Shown: positions 43,235 to 52,430, counted from the first letter of the stretch. The stretch: DNA of 64,000 nucleotides from Peribacillus muralis (GCF_001439925.1 NZ_LMBV01000009.1:99089-163088), one strand, 5' to 3'. The notes: a model not told the origin generated them from the letters alone. Translations and numbers: made by a program.

Positions 43235-43876
43235 GTGGGTAGAACGAAATTCATCCCCTATGTGACGGGAATCATGATTTTAACACTAGGTTGTTCCTTA
43301 ACGATACAATCGAACCTCGGAACATCACCATTCGATGCCCTTTTGGTCGGGCTATCCCTTCAAGTGGGGCTTACGATTGGAAGCTGGGAATTCATCATAG
43401 CGGCGATCATGATTTTCTTCAATGCATTGCTAAAAAGGAAAAGGCCGGAAATTTTAGGGTTATTGACAGCTTTTATAACAGGTCTTGGGATTGATCTATG
43501 GCTTTTATTATTGCAAACCTTGATACAGCCAGAACATATACTCACTAAACTCCTTTGTGTAATGGCTGGGTTAACAGTCATTGGTCTAGGAACGGCTATC
43601 TACTTACATGCAAACTTTGCCCCGATTCCTGTAGATCGGTTGATGCTAATACTTCAGGAATTAACTGGAATGAATATACTATTCTCAAAAACATTAATTT
43701 ATCTCTTCTTCTTGGGAATGGCATTCGCTTTCAACGGCCCAATTGGTATTGGAACGCTTTTGACCGTTTGTTTAGGAGGTCCGATTCTTAACTACTTCTC
43801 TCCTCTGGTCGGTAATGGGTTAAGTATCCTTAGCGCATCTGCATATAAGAATAAAGGAAAAAACCATTCGATTTAG
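43235..43876 (+). CDS. YczE/YitT-family membrane protein
   Basis: A 213-residue protein with about five membrane segments. The opening GCSLTIQSNLGTSPFDALLVGLS and the closing NGPIGIGTLLTVCLGGPILNYFSP are the conserved regions of the YczE/YyaS group. In B. subtilis YczE influences surfactin-type peptide synthesis; the biochemical activity is not known. GTG 43235 sits nine bases after AAGG; TTG 43229 is in frame but too close. It lies 11 bp after the GNAT gene, so they form one operon with a terminator following. Confidence 0.7.
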   Translation: MGRTKFIPYVTGIMILTLGCSLTIQSNLGTSPFDALLVGLSLQVGLTIGSWEFIIAAIMIFFNALLKRKRPEILGLLTAFITGLGIDLWLLLLQTLIQPEHILTKLLCVMAGLTVIGLGTAIYLHANFAPIPVDRLMLILQELTGMNILFSKTLIYLFFLGMAFAFNGPIGIGTLLTVCLGGPILNYFSPLVGNGLSILSASAYKNKGKNHSI

Positions 43877-43892
43877 GATGGTTTTTCCTTTA
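43854..43892 (+). terminator. Terminator of the GNAT-yczE operon
   Basis: AAAGGAAAAAACCAT / ATGGTTTTTCCTTT stem overlapping the end of the coding sequence. Confidence 0.7.
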
Positions 43893-43914
43893 TGTCTCAT
43901 CAATAAGATGTAAC

Positions 43915-43928
43915 TGAAAACGCTTCCA
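43915..43928. promoter_or_regulatory. Candidate CcpA (cre) site
   Basis: TGAAAACGCTTCCA matches TGWAANCGNTNWCA at all but one position. It lies just upstream of TATAAT (43933-43938), where bound CcpA would block the methionine gamma-lyase promoter. Confidence 0.55.
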
Positions 43929-43982
43929 TTATTATAATCCCTGACATAAAATAGAAACAGAAATAAGCTAGGAGGAGACAAG

Positions 43983-45158
43983 ATGGCAGATAAGCATAAA
44001 CAATTCGAAACGGCAGTCATTCATGAAGGATATGACTCCAAGAAGCATTTAGGGAGCTTGGCTACACCTTTATTCCAAACCTCCACTTTCACTTTCGAAA
44101 CGGCAGAGCAAGGAGAACGGCGATTTGCGGGATTGGAAGATGGATTTATTTATTCTCGCCTTGGAAATCCAACGGTACAGGTGCTGGAAGAAAAGATCGC
44201 CGCCTTGGAGGGTGGGGAGGCGGGGCTTGCATTCGGTTCGGGGATGGCTGCAGTCTCGGCCGTGCTTTTCGCATTGACCAAAACGGATGACCACATCCTT
44301 TGTTCACAAGGATTATATGGTTGCACGTTCGGCCTTCTGCAGTTAATGAAAGATAAATATCGCATCGCTCATGATTTTTGTGAAATGGATGCAGAGGAGC
44401 ATGTAAGGCAAATGATCCGGCCGGAAACGACCTGCATTTATGTGGAAACCCCGATAAATCCGACGATGAAAATAATAGACTTACAGATGGTGGTGAGAGT
44501 TGCGAAGGAATTTAATGTCACGGTCGTAGTGGATAATACCTTTTCGACCCCATACTTACAGAGACCGCTTGAATATGGATGTGACATCGTTCTTCACAGC
44601 GCCACCAAATATCTTTGCGGACATGGGGACGTCGTTGCCGGGCTTGTCGTAGGCAGCAAAGACTTTATGAATCATGTAGCGGGAACGACACAAAAAGATA
44701 TAGGTGGAATCATCTCGCCATTCGATGCTTGGTTACTATTACGGGGATTAAAGACGTTGCCTGTGAGGATGGATCGGCACTCGGCTAATGCAATGGAAAT
44801 CTTTCGAGAGCTGAAGAAGCATCCTAAGGTGAAAAAGGTCTACTATCCAGGGGATGAAGCACATGAGGATCATTATATTATGGAAAAACAGATGAAACAT
44901 GGCGGCGGTATTATTTCGTTTGAATTATACGGTACGAAAGGGGAGGCCCAGGAATTTCTCAATAAATTGCAATTAATCAAGATTGCCGTCAGCCTAGGGG
45001 ATGCCGAAACGTTAATTCAGCATCCCGCTACGATGACGCACTCGGCCGTTCCTGAAGAATCGCGCAGGCAAATGGGCATTAGCGATCAGCTCATCCGTCT
45101 ATCGGTTGGCCTCGAGGCTTGGCAAGACATTTGGGATGATCTGCAGCAAGCCCTTTAA
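43983..45158 (+). CDS. Methionine gamma-lyase
   Basis: A 391-residue PLP enzyme of the Cys/Met metabolism family. PLP Lys209 is in SATKYLCGHGD. The LYGCTF motif places a Cys at residue 114, the residue that separates methionine gamma-lyases from cystathionine enzymes. YSRLGNPT and SLGDAETLIQHPATMTH are also conserved. The expected reaction splits methionine to methanethiol, ammonia and 2-oxobutyrate. Ribosome site TAGGAGGAG before ATG 43983. A cre-like site suggests carbon repression. No S-box riboswitch is seen upstream. Confidence 0.85.
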   Translation: MADKHKQFETAVIHEGYDSKKHLGSLATPLFQTSTFTFETAEQGERRFAGLEDGFIYSRLGNPTVQVLEEKIAALEGGEAGLAFGSGMAAVSAVLFALTKTDDHILCSQGLYGCTFGLLQLMKDKYRIAHDFCEMDAEEHVRQMIRPETTCIYVETPINPTMKIIDLQMVVRVAKEFNVTVVVDNTFSTPYLQRPLEYGCDIVLHSATKYLCGHGDVVAGLVVGSKDFMNHVAGTTQKDIGGIISPFDAWLLLRGLKTLPVRMDRHSANAMEIFRELKKHPKVKKVYYPGDEAHEDHYIMEKQMKHGGGIISFELYGTKGEAQEFLNKLQLIKIAVSLGDAETLIQHPATMTHSAVPEESRRQMGISDQLIRLSVGLEAWQDIWDDLQQAL

Positions 45159-45173
45159 GGCACTTATATCTGT

Positions 45174-45905
45174 TTAATGATTCCTTCGATTTTTAATGAA
45201 GATGATCACGGATACGATCAAGATGATAGCGGCAAGGATATAGGAAATGGTCGTAATGACCGGGTAGTCGGCATTGTTACGGACCCCGATGCCGATGAAA
45301 GCCCAAACGAACACGAGCGGATAGCCCCAATCCCGGTTTTTACCGGCAAAGGCAAAAGCCAGGATTGTTGCTACAATCAGCATGGTGATCGTCCAGGCCA
45401 CCTTGGAAATTCCAAAACCATCCCATTCAATATAAGTGAGGTAATAAGAAATGTTAGCGATGGTCGCAACGCTTACCCAGCCTGAGTATATGGAAAATGG
45501 AAATAAGTCAAAACCAGTATGCTCCACCCTTTTAATCCGTGTATAAATGACTAGTAAGGTAGCCAAAAGTGCAAGGATGATGAAAACGGATAATAAAAAG
45601 TATTCGTAATGCCATGCTAAGAGCCAGGCACCGTTCAGCACACAGCTTAAAGCGAACCACGGGAATGATGCCTTGGTGGCAGGGCTGTTCCTATTCTTAC
45701 CTGTAAACTGCCTGAACACCCAGATTGCGAGCAGTAAGTAGATGAACCCCCATATGGAAAATACATATCCGGCAGGGGTGAAAAGAACATCCAGTTTATC
45801 GGAGATCTCTCCGGATGTTTGACCGTTGAACGGCAGATAGTTGGCTAAAAAATTCATCGTAACGACAAATAGATAGAATAACAAATTGACGATAGCAATA
45901 AGCAT
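45174..45905 (-). CDS. TspO/MBR-related (tryptophan-rich sensory) membrane protein
   Basis: A 243-residue protein with about seven membrane segments, longer than classical TspO (~160 aa) but with its signatures: FTPAGYVFSIWGFIYLLLAIWVF near the N terminus and SCVLNGAWLLAWH in the middle. Family members bind porphyrins or other ligands; the role in Bacillaceae is unclear. The start is ATG 45905 after AAAGGAGGAAG. It is convergent with methionine gamma-lyase, with only 15 bp between stops and no obvious terminator. Confidence 0.75.
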   Translation of the reverse strand: MLIAIVNLLFYLFVVTMNFLANYLPFNGQTSGEISDKLDVLFTPAGYVFSIWGFIYLLLAIWVFRQFTGKNRNSPATKASFPWFALSCVLNGAWLLAWHYEYFLLSVFIILALLATLLVIYTRIKRVEHTGFDLFPFSIYSGWVSVATIANISYYLTYIEWDGFGISKVAWTITMLIVATILAFAFAGKNRDWGYPLVFVWAFIGIGVRNNADYPVITTISYILAAIILIVSVIIFIKNRRNH

Positions 45906-46116
45906 GCGCTTCCTCCTTTAATGAAATGTGACTTGTATATCTTATTCCACCATTTATCCGTGAATAACCCTTTTTTAGCACATCGGAAGTTTGGAGAAGA
46001 AGGCTCATCTCTCAATTGGATAAAATCTGTAACAAATGAACCATTTGAAATGCAAGGGGAGATCCTTCAAGTTCGTAAGGTTTTGTTGTTTATTTGTGTT
46101 TGGTAGGAGCCCTGAA

Positions 46117-46269
46117 ATGATAGTTCAGCATTCCTTCAAGAATTTAGCTGCATCAGCCAATAACGCACCAAATGTAATGTCATCTGCTCAATACAAGGAG
46201 AAGTTACAATTAGCGGGACAACCTATATATCCTCAAAAAACTATTAATGAACAAGGGGATTGGAAATAA
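46117..46269 (+). CDS. Small hypothetical protein, 50 aa
   Basis: ATG 46117 follows TAGGAG by a normal distance and encodes 50 residues (MIVQHSFKNLAASANNAPN...QPIYPQKTINEQGDWK), hydrophilic and without a recognised domain. A terminator follows within 10 bp, which supports a real, independently transcribed gene. Function unknown. Confidence 0.5.
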   Translation: MIVQHSFKNLAASANNAPNVMSSAQYKEKLQLAGQPIYPQKTINEQGDWK

Positions 46270-46274
46270 AAACA

Positions 46275-46308
46275 AAAAGGCTGTTCTTTGTGAACGGCCT
46301 TTTATTTT
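46275..46308. terminator. Terminator after the 50-aa gene
   Basis: AAAAAGGCTGTTC / GAACGGCCTTTTT stem with a T-rich tail; it also sits at the 3' end of the convergent membrane gene. Confidence 0.75.
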
Positions 46309-46704
46309 TATGTTCTCTTTTTGTCCAACAATTTGTCTAACAAAAATAATACATGTAGGTATACATATACAGCTATTGAAACCGATATAAACGTGTATGT
46401 AGTACCTCCTAATAAATAGGACAATAGGAGTGTAGGGAATAAGAAAATGACGATTTTTATTATGTAATATTGTAAAGAAGTACTTGGATTTATTAACCTG
46501 ACAATAAAGTTGATTAGAAGTGTGGAAGGAATGCCAACGGCAATATAAACTAAAAATTGAATCCATGCTACTAATGCAACTGTTGCACAAAAGGGACTAT
46601 AACCACCAGTATCATAATCGCCATTTACTTTATAGTCGAAAACAAACAAACAAATTGTGGAGAGTGGAACTGCAATAATGAATGCTAAAGGGATATTTTT
46701 TCAT
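46308..46704 (-). pseudogene. Small membrane protein gene with a frameshift after the start
   Basis: The open frame (stop at 46308) encodes a hydrophobic protein with about four membrane segments, but it has no start before TTG 46649. Reading upstream in frame gives IPLAFIIAVPLSTICLFVF, clearly a first helix. A proper start, ATG 46704 with GGAG nine bases ahead, is one base out of frame. The six-A run straight after it (complement of 46696-46701) would restore the frame with five A. So this is a one-base insertion: a phase-variable switch, a fresh pseudogene, or a sequencing error. Family not recognised. Confidence 0.6.
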
Positions 46705-46719
46705 TTTTGAATACTCCAT

Positions 46720-47230
46720 ATAGATTATCTTCTTACAGTGGGTCAACGCACGCTAACCGTAAAATCATAAGGTCATTGCTGAATTTTTTTCACATATTCT
46801 TATTAATGTGTAATCTTGTAATCATATCCTATTATATTTGTAAACAGTCGAATATAAAGTGTTTTTACTTAATATGACAAAACTCCTAGAAAATAATTGA
46901 TATTGCTAAAAAAACCAATAACTTAGTTATGAACAATTACAATGAACATCTCTCTGGATATAAAAAGACTGTAAGGAGATAGGTTGAACATCTGTTACAT
47001 CTTATATGAAGTGAAAAACATAACCTTAATAAATGGTTAGATGAGGAACAGGGAATTTAGTTCCTTGTTCTTTTTATTTTGTCATGATAGTATTGCATTA
47101 ATTAAAAGTCAGTAATGTGGTAGGTTTTTGGTAGTGCTGAGCAAAATTCAACATAACTACTGATCGCTTTATACCCTATAACAAAGGCTTTTAAGTAACA
47201 GCATATACTAGTAAGCACAGTGATGTGTGG
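46720..47230. other. Gene-poor region upstream of the FMN riboswitch
   Basis: About 500 bp, AT-rich. A short ORF starting TTG 46985 after AAGGAGATAGG would encode only 18 residues. Neighbouring frames (EHLLHLI, SEKHNLNKWLDEEQGI) are broken by stops and look like gene debris. A terminator follows at 47045. Confidence 0.4.
47045..47077 (+). terminator. Orphan terminator
   Basis: GAACAGGGAA / TTCCTTGTTC stem with a 5-base loop and TTTTT; no intact gene precedes it. Confidence 0.7.
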
Positions 47231-47233
47231 ATA

Positions 47234-47360
47234 GTGTCCTTCGGGGTCGGGTGAAAATCCCAACCGGCGGTGATGAAGCAATTCTAAGCCCGCGAGCCTG
47301 ATAAAGGCAGGATTTGGTGAGATTCCAAAGCCGACAGTACAGTCTGGATGGGAGAAGGAC
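47234..47360 (+). promoter_or_regulatory. FMN riboswitch (RFN element)
   Basis: Canonical conserved blocks in order: GTCCTTCGGGGTCGGGTG, CCCAACCGGCGGTGAT, AGCCCGCGAGC, GGCAGGATTTGGTGAGATTC, CCGACAGTACAGTC and GGATGGGAGAAGGAC. The first and last blocks close the P1 stem. It binds FMN and shuts down the rib operon below. Confidence 0.97.
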
Positions 47361-47455
47361 GTGTGGAACCCAAGTGTATACGTGCGCCTAATTTTTCAAA
47401 AATGAAAATATTGGGTTTATTAGGTATACAGTTTTTTTCACTCAATTCTCCTGCT

Positions 47456-47487
47456 AACTCCTTAGGTCAACTAAGGGGTTTTTTTAT
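47456..47487 (+). terminator. Riboswitch-controlled terminator
   Basis: AACTCCTTAG / CTAAGGGGTT stem with seven T, 23 bp before ribE. A second hairpin (GTATAC...CCTAAT with ATTAGG.GTATAC, 47377-47429, followed by T) lies between it and the aptamer and may be part of the switch. Confidence 0.85.
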
Positions 47488-47509
47488 ATTACATAAAAGG
47501 GGGAAAAAC

Positions 47510-48148
47510 ATGTTTACGGGAATCATTGAGGATATCGGCAGCATACATTCCATGAAAAAAGGAAAAAACAGTATGGAGTTGACGATTCGTTCCGAGAAAA
47601 TCCTTGAAGATGTCCATCTGGGCGATAGTATATCAGTCAACGGGGTCTGCTTGACAGTAACCTCCTTTTCGAAAAGTTTGTTTGCCGTCGACGTCATGCC
47701 GGAAACGGTCAAAGCTTCCACGATCAGGACCTTAAAGGTTGGGTCACCCGTGAATCTCGAACGTGCCATGAGTGCACAAGGCAGGTTTGGCGGTCATTTC
47801 GTTTCAGGTCATATCGACGGTACAGGAACAATCATAAAAAAAGAACGAAAAGAAAATGCTGTATACTATGTAATCCAATTGGAAGAAGGACTAAGTGCCT
47901 TTTGCATCCCAAAAGGATCCGTTGCCATTGATGGAACGAGCTTGACGATATTTGGGATTGAACGAAACCTTTTGACAGTTTCATTGATCCCCTTGACTCA
48001 TCAGGAAACGCTTTTGGGGAAAAAAGCGGCTGGCGATATCGTTAACATTGAAAACGACATGATTGGGAAATATATTATACATCAAATGAAAAAAGGCGAT
48101 TCAAAGCCAGGACTGAATCTTGAATTTTTGGCAGAGCACGGATTCTAA
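47510..48148 (+). CDS. ribE: Riboflavin synthase, alpha subunit
   Basis: A 212-residue enzyme with two lumazine-binding barrels. The first begins [10 protein letters not shown] and has SVNGVCLTV; the second has [13 protein letters not shown] and IDGTSLTI. It dismutates two 6,7-dimethyl-8-ribityllumazine molecules to riboflavin. The start is ATG 47510 after AAAAGGGGG; an upstream in-frame extension lies within the terminator and is not coding. It is the first gene after the FMN riboswitch, where ribD would normally be. Confidence 0.93.
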   Translation: MFTGIIEDIGSIHSMKKGKNSMELTIRSEKILEDVHLGDSISVNGVCLTVTSFSKSLFAVDVMPETVKASTIRTLKVGSPVNLERAMSAQGRFGGHFVSGHIDGTGTIIKKERKENAVYYVIQLEEGLSAFCIPKGSVAIDGTSLTIFGIERNLLTVSLIPLTHQETLLGKKAAGDIVNIENDMIGKYIIHQMKKGDSKPGLNLEFLAEHGF

Positions 48149-48167
48149 TATAAGGGCGGTGTAATGG

Positions 48168-48815
48168 ATGTTCCATACAATTGAAGAAGCTATAGAAGAA
48201 TTGAAGGCTGGTAAGGTAGTAATTGTATCAGATGATGAAGATCGTGAGAATGAAGGGGATTTTGTAGTGCTCGCAGAAAAGGCGACACCGGATGCGATTA
48301 ATTTCATGGCGACTCATGGGCGAGGTTTGATTTGTACAACTATAACTGAAGAACTCGCAGGCAAATTGAAACTGCATCCAATGGTAGGGGAAAATACCGA
48401 TCATCATGGCACTGCTTTTACGGTTAGTGTCGATCATAAAAGCACGTCTACAGGAATCAGTGCTTTTGAACGGTCCTTGACCATTCTTGAGCTTCTTAAT
48501 GAGAATGCGGTCGCTGAAGACTTTCAAAGACCTGGTCACACCTTTCCAATCGTCGCTAAAGAAGGCGGGGTATTAAAAAGGGCCGGGCATACGGAGGCAT
48601 CGGTGGATTTGGCAAAGTTATGCGGCGCCGCTCCAGCTGGTGTCATATGTGAGATCATGAATGAAGATGGATCGATGGCACGTGTATCGGATTTAGAAAT
48701 CATCGCCAGCAAATTCAACTTAAAATTCATCACCATCGCCGATTTGATACGTTACCTTAAACAAAGCGATACAAGCGGGAGTCAGGAATTTGAACTGAAC
48801 ATTCCGAATGCTTAA
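48168..48815 (+). CDS. ribB: 3,4-dihydroxy-2-butanone-4-phosphate synthase (stand-alone RibB)
   Basis: A 215-residue DHBP synthase that makes the four-carbon unit of lumazine from ribulose 5-phosphate. Motifs: [12 protein letters not shown] acidic loop, [34 protein letters not shown] and [13 protein letters not shown]. In Bacillus the usual protein is a ~400-residue RibBA fusion with GTP cyclohydrolase II at the C terminus. Here the chain ends after the RibB domain, with no trace of RibA in the 59 bp before ribH. ATG 48168 has GGGCGG ahead. Confidence 0.92.
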   Translation: MFHTIEEAIEELKAGKVVIVSDDEDRENEGDFVVLAEKATPDAINFMATHGRGLICTTITEELAGKLKLHPMVGENTDHHGTAFTVSVDHKSTSTGISAFERSLTILELLNENAVAEDFQRPGHTFPIVAKEGGVLKRAGHTEASVDLAKLCGAAPAGVICEIMNEDGSMARVSDLEIIASKFNLKFITIADLIRYLKQSDTSGSQEFELNIPNA

Positions 48816-48874
48816 CGGATGGTTTTAGGGAATTCATATAAAAAATATTTTTTTAAAAATTAGGAGGAATTGAT

Positions 48875-49345
48875 ATGGGGAAAATTATTGAAGCACAATT
48901 AATCGGATCAGGACTGAAAGTGGGAATTGTTGTAGGAAGATTTAATGAGTTTATCACAAGCAAGCTTTTAGGCGGAGCATTGGATGGTCTTAAGCGTCAT
49001 GGCGTTGATGAAAATGATGTTGATATCGCTTGGGTTCCTGGTGCTTTCGAGCTGCCGTTAATTGCTAAGAAACTTGTGAATACGGGTAAATATGATGCAG
49101 TAATCGGCCTTGGAACGGTAATCAGGGGTGCGACCTCTCATTATGATTATGTGTGTAATGAAGCAGCTAAAGGAATGGCAGCCGTTTCCCTGGACACAGG
49201 CGTACCTGTCATCTTCGGCCTGTTGACAACTGAGAATATCGAGCAAGCTATCGAACGTGCCGGTACAAAATCAGGCAACAAGGGATACGAAGCGGCCGTT
49301 AGTGCGATTGAAATGGCGAACCTTGGTAAAATGATTGAACAATAA
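48875..49345 (+). CDS. ribH: 6,7-dimethyl-8-ribityllumazine synthase
   Basis: A 156-residue lumazine synthase that forms the icosahedral shell around riboflavin synthase in Bacillus. Seen: [13 protein letters not shown], the substrate-binding [32 protein letters not shown] with the conserved His, and [11 protein letters not shown]. Ribosome site TTAGGAGGA before ATG 48875. Last gene of the riboswitch operon, followed by a terminator. Confidence 0.95.
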   Translation: MGKIIEAQLIGSGLKVGIVVGRFNEFITSKLLGGALDGLKRHGVDENDVDIAWVPGAFELPLIAKKLVNTGKYDAVIGLGTVIRGATSHYDYVCNEAAKGMAAVSLDTGVPVIFGLLTTENIEQAIERAGTKSGNKGYEAAVSAIEMANLGKMIEQ

Positions 49346-49397
49346 TTTCTTACACGAAAGCCACAGGTGAAGAGTAAAGTGTACCCTTTAAAGGAGA

Positions 49398-49432
49398 TGC
49401 TGTCTGTATTTTGCAGGCGGCATCTTTCTTTA
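49398..49432 (+). terminator. Terminator of the rib operon
   Basis: GATGCTGTCTG / CAGGCGGCATC stem with wobble pairs followed by TTTCTTT. The remainder of 49433-49742 has no gene with a ribosome site. Confidence 0.75.
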
Positions 49433-49742
49433 GGTTCGAATCCTCAGTTTATGGTGGTAATATGTCATCTAACCTTTCACTTCGTGTCTTACTTCTATTC
49501 ATCTCTCGCAGTGATTTCCTCATTTCATTTATTCCATCGATACATATATCTTTCCTGAAATGCGAATGATGGCGAGTGCTAGTAATGGAATAAATCGATC
49601 GAAGTATAAAACCTCCAATAGCATGGAGGAATGAAAGCATGATAAAATATGCCGATATGATTATGTTACAATTGTAAAGATTGCAAGTGAAATTCATATG
49701 TTTAGGGAAAAGTAAATTTATTAGTTATTAGGAGGGGTTTAT

Positions 49743-50909
49743 GTGTACCATCTCTTTACACATAATGATTTAGATGGAGTCGGCTGCGGCATTGTCGCTA
49801 AGTTGGCATTTGGAGCAGACGTTGTGGTAAGTTACAATTCGATAGGTCGGCTTAATCAAAATGTTGGAGCATTTCTGGAGCAGGCAAAAATTGAAGATAC
49901 ATTGATTGTTACCGATCTCTCGGTTGATGAAAATAATGAAGAGATGATTTCGCAGTTTGTGGAAGACGGAGGCAAAGCGCTTTTGATAGACCATCATAAG
50001 TCAGCTCTGCATTTAAACGAACATGATTGGGCATCTGTGACGGTCGAGCAGGAAGACGGTAAACAGACGGCAGCGACTTCATTATTCTATCAGTATGCAA
50101 TTGATAATAAGCTGCTGGAACCTTCAAGCATCATAGCGGAATTTGTCGAATTGGTACGCCAATACGATACATGGGAATGGGAAGTTAATAAAAATGCAAC
50201 GGCAAAACGGCTAAATGACCTGTTTTTCATGATTCCGATTGAAGAATTCGAAATGAAAATTGCGCATAAGCTTTCTACTGCTGAAAGTTTCACTTTTGAC
50301 GAAGTGGAGCAAACTCTTCTGAATGTCGAAGAAAGTCGAGTGGATCGGTACATAAACAGGAAAAAAAGAGAAGTGTATCAAGCAACAGTCGGTCCACATA
50401 CAGCTGGTGTTGTTCATGCTGAATCTTATCACTCAGAACTTGGAAATGAACTTTCGAAAGAATTTTCGCATTTGGATTATATAGCTATTCTGATGGTTGG
50501 AAGTAAACGGATCAGCTTCCGGACAATCCATGATGACGTAGACGTCTCCGAGGTTGCCGGAAAGTATGATGGAGGCGGACATCAAAAGGCCGCCGGCTGC
50601 ACCATGTCCGAGAAGGCGTACAGTCAGTTCGTTGAAAAGACCTTCTTTGCCGAGCCGCTAAAACGTGATGCTCATAAAAATCAATTGAATGTAAAAGAGT
50701 CCCCAGAAGGCTGCCTCTATTCAACGAGAGAAAAACAGGACATATTCATCTATGAAGACGAGGAAGAGGAATGGAGTGTAGAAATTAACGGGAAACAACA
50801 GAAAAAAACCTTCGATACTTTTGGGGAGGCGGAAAAATACATGAAGCGTAAATACGCGGCATGGCTTGCCCATGATGAAAGATATGAAGAGTTCATCAAT
50901 AAAGGATGA
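49743..50909 (+). CDS. nrnB: DHH-family oligoribonuclease NrnB-like
   Basis: A 388-residue DHH/DHHA1 phosphoesterase. Metal motifs: HNDLDGVGCG near the N terminus, VTDLSV, and the DHH motif in LLIDHHKS; the C-terminal DHHA1 domain ends with GGGHQKAAGC. B. subtilis NrnB (YngD, 399 aa) degrades short RNAs 3'-5'. The start is GTG 49743 behind TTAGGAGGGG; an ATG two bases earlier is in another frame and gives a 10-codon ORF. The acidic tail segment (YEDEEEEWSVEI) is seen near residue 338. Confidence 0.82.
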   Translation: MYHLFTHNDLDGVGCGIVAKLAFGADVVVSYNSIGRLNQNVGAFLEQAKIEDTLIVTDLSVDENNEEMISQFVEDGGKALLIDHHKSALHLNEHDWASVTVEQEDGKQTAATSLFYQYAIDNKLLEPSSIIAEFVELVRQYDTWEWEVNKNATAKRLNDLFFMIPIEEFEMKIAHKLSTAESFTFDEVEQTLLNVEESRVDRYINRKKREVYQATVGPHTAGVVHAESYHSELGNELSKEFSHLDYIAILMVGSKRISFRTIHDDVDVSEVAGKYDGGGHQKAAGCTMSEKAYSQFVEKTFFAEPLKRDAHKNQLNVKESPEGCLYSTREKQDIFIYEDEEEEWSVEINGKQQKKTFDTFGEAEKYMKRKYAAWLAHDERYEEFINKG

Positions 50910-50914
50910 ATAGG

Positions 50915-50950
50915 AAAGCGGCTGATCCATTTGGACAGCCGCTTTTGCCT
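50915..50950. terminator. Terminator between nrnB and the YihY gene
   Basis: AAAGCGGCTG / CAGCCGCTTT stem; T-rich downstream. The genes are convergent. Confidence 0.75.
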
Positions 50951-50977
50951 GTTTTTCAGCAGGATTAGATCAGGTGT

Positions 50978-51844
50978 TTACCTTTTTACCGGGACAGGGT
51001 GTACAAGTGTACGTGACTTTTTGTTCGGAATGGTTTTTTGACGATGAAGGATTGCATTGATTTCGCCTCCAATGACAAAAATCAGACCACTTAAATATAG
51101 CCACAGCATTAAGATGATGACTCCTCCTAAACTTCCGTAAGTGGAGGAATAGTTGGCAAAATTGCTGACATAGAAAGAAAATCCAAGTGAGATAGCCAGC
51201 CAAAGTATAGTTGCAGTCACTGCACCTGGGAGGACATGTTTAATCGGAAAGCTCTTATTCGGGGCGAAGCGATATAAAAAGGTAAGAACGAGTGATATGA
51301 CCACAACCGCGATAACCCATCGCAATAAGCTGAAGACAACTTGCATTTCTTCAGGAATCGAAATGACTTGCTGTAATAAATCGATGATGACTTTCCCGAA
51401 GACGGGAAGTCCGAGCATGATGATGAATGCCACAACCAAGCCTAATGTCAACACAATCGATATGATGCGGGCTTTAATGAAGTTCCTTGTTTCTTCAACA
51501 TCATAAGCGATATTCATGGAATGGATGAACGCATTCATTCCGTTTGAAGCGGACCATATGGTGCCAAGGAAACCGAAAGTCAGTAAACCGCCATTCCGTT
51601 CACTCAATATATTAATGATATTTTTCTCGATGACTTCCATCGTTTCCGCAGGCATGAAGGTCTTGATTGTATCGAGGGCTGTTTGTATATCGATATTCAG
51701 GTAAGGTAATATGGACAGCAGTAAAATGAGCAATGGAAATAGTGCGAGTAAATAGTAATAAGCTTGTTCTGCTGCCAGTCCCGTTACACGATCTTCCTTT
51801 ATTTCTTTGATAAGTTTTTTTGAAAATCTTATCGATTTATCCAT
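50978..51844 (-). CDS. YihY/BrkB-family membrane protein
   Basis: A 288-residue protein with six membrane segments. Conserved features include GLAAEQAYYYLLALFPLLILLLS, WSASNGMNAFIHSMNIAY, and the late PGAVTATILWLAISLGFSFYVSNFANYSSTYGSLGG...WLYLSGLIFVIGGEINA. It is often mislabelled ribonuclease BN; the family is an inner-membrane protein of uncertain function. The start is ATG 51844 after CAGGAGTGATG. Monocistronic. Confidence 0.85.
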   Translation of the reverse strand: MDKSIRFSKKLIKEIKEDRVTGLAAEQAYYYLLALFPLLILLLSILPYLNIDIQTALDTIKTFMPAETMEVIEKNIINILSERNGGLLTFGFLGTIWSASNGMNAFIHSMNIAYDVEETRNFIKARIISIVLTLGLVVAFIIMLGLPVFGKVIIDLLQQVISIPEEMQVVFSLLRWVIAVVVISLVLTFLYRFAPNKSFPIKHVLPGAVTATILWLAISLGFSFYVSNFANYSSTYGSLGGVIILMLWLYLSGLIFVIGGEINAILHRQKTIPNKKSRTLVHPVPVKR

Positions 51845-52023
51845 TCAGACATCACTCCTGATTAGTTACTTGGTTTATTTGCTTCTTTTCCCTCTGTTGC
51901 GGAAAGTTAATCCCTTTGTAATAAGAAATTGTATGTTTTATCGGAACGCTATATGATTTTGCCTGGTTAGGGCTTGTCCGTTGATTACCATTGCCCGCAG
52001 ATTTGGAGGAATTGGACCTCGAG

Positions 52024-52156
52024 CGTTTCTTTCCACTGCAGGCATTCGCTTTCCGCGGGCGGTCCCGTGAGCTTCCTCGGCTTTCAGCCTGCGAGGTCTC
52101 GCGAAGACACGTTTTTCTAAGGAGGAGTGTTCGTTGCCTTCCGTTCCAATCCACTT
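52024..52156 (+). repeat. Dispersed repeat, copy 4
   Basis: Same orientation and block order as copies 1-3, with the CATTGCCC...GATTTGGAGGAATTGG leader at 51990-52018. CTTTCAGCCTGCGAG and the final TTCCAATCCACT are clear. It is the most diverged copy at its 3' end. Confidence 0.8.
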
Positions 52157-52179
52157 AGAGTGAATAAGGAGATAGAATC

Positions 52180-52430
52180 TGGCTCTGTCGAGATGGAAAA
52201 ACAACTCAGAAAAAAAGTGGACAACAAGCTTGTAATGAGAGTTTGGAAAGGCTAGTAAGTGGGGAACGAGTTATTATAGAAAAATTAGATATCGTGTTTG
52301 AGCAAATTGCTAGTAAAACTGAAAAGCAATCTAATGTCGATAGATAGCAGTAAATGCTGAGCATGATACGGATAAAATTTATAGCAAATTAGAAAAAAGG
52401 TTGAATGAGATATTATGTCGTTCATCCTTA
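52180..52430 (+). pseudogene. Broken coiled-coil protein gene
   Basis: One frame reads ESLERLVSGERVIIEKLDIVFEQIASKTEKQSNVDR then stops (52348). The neighbouring frame continues VNAEHDTDKIYSKLEKRLNEI. Together they look like the coiled-coil tail of small, often phage-associated Bacillus proteins, split by a frameshift and lacking a start. Confidence 0.45.

Noticed and set aside
43893..43982. S-box or T-box leader before methionine gamma-lyase
   Set aside because: The gap is too short and has none of the conserved blocks.
46210..46590. 126-codon minus-strand frame overlapping the frameshifted membrane gene
   Set aside because: It runs through a terminator and the 50-aa gene; the other frame has the coherent membrane helices.
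49449..49697. 82-codon minus-strand frame between ribH and nrnB
   Set aside because: No ribosome site before its possible starts and no recognisable protein features.
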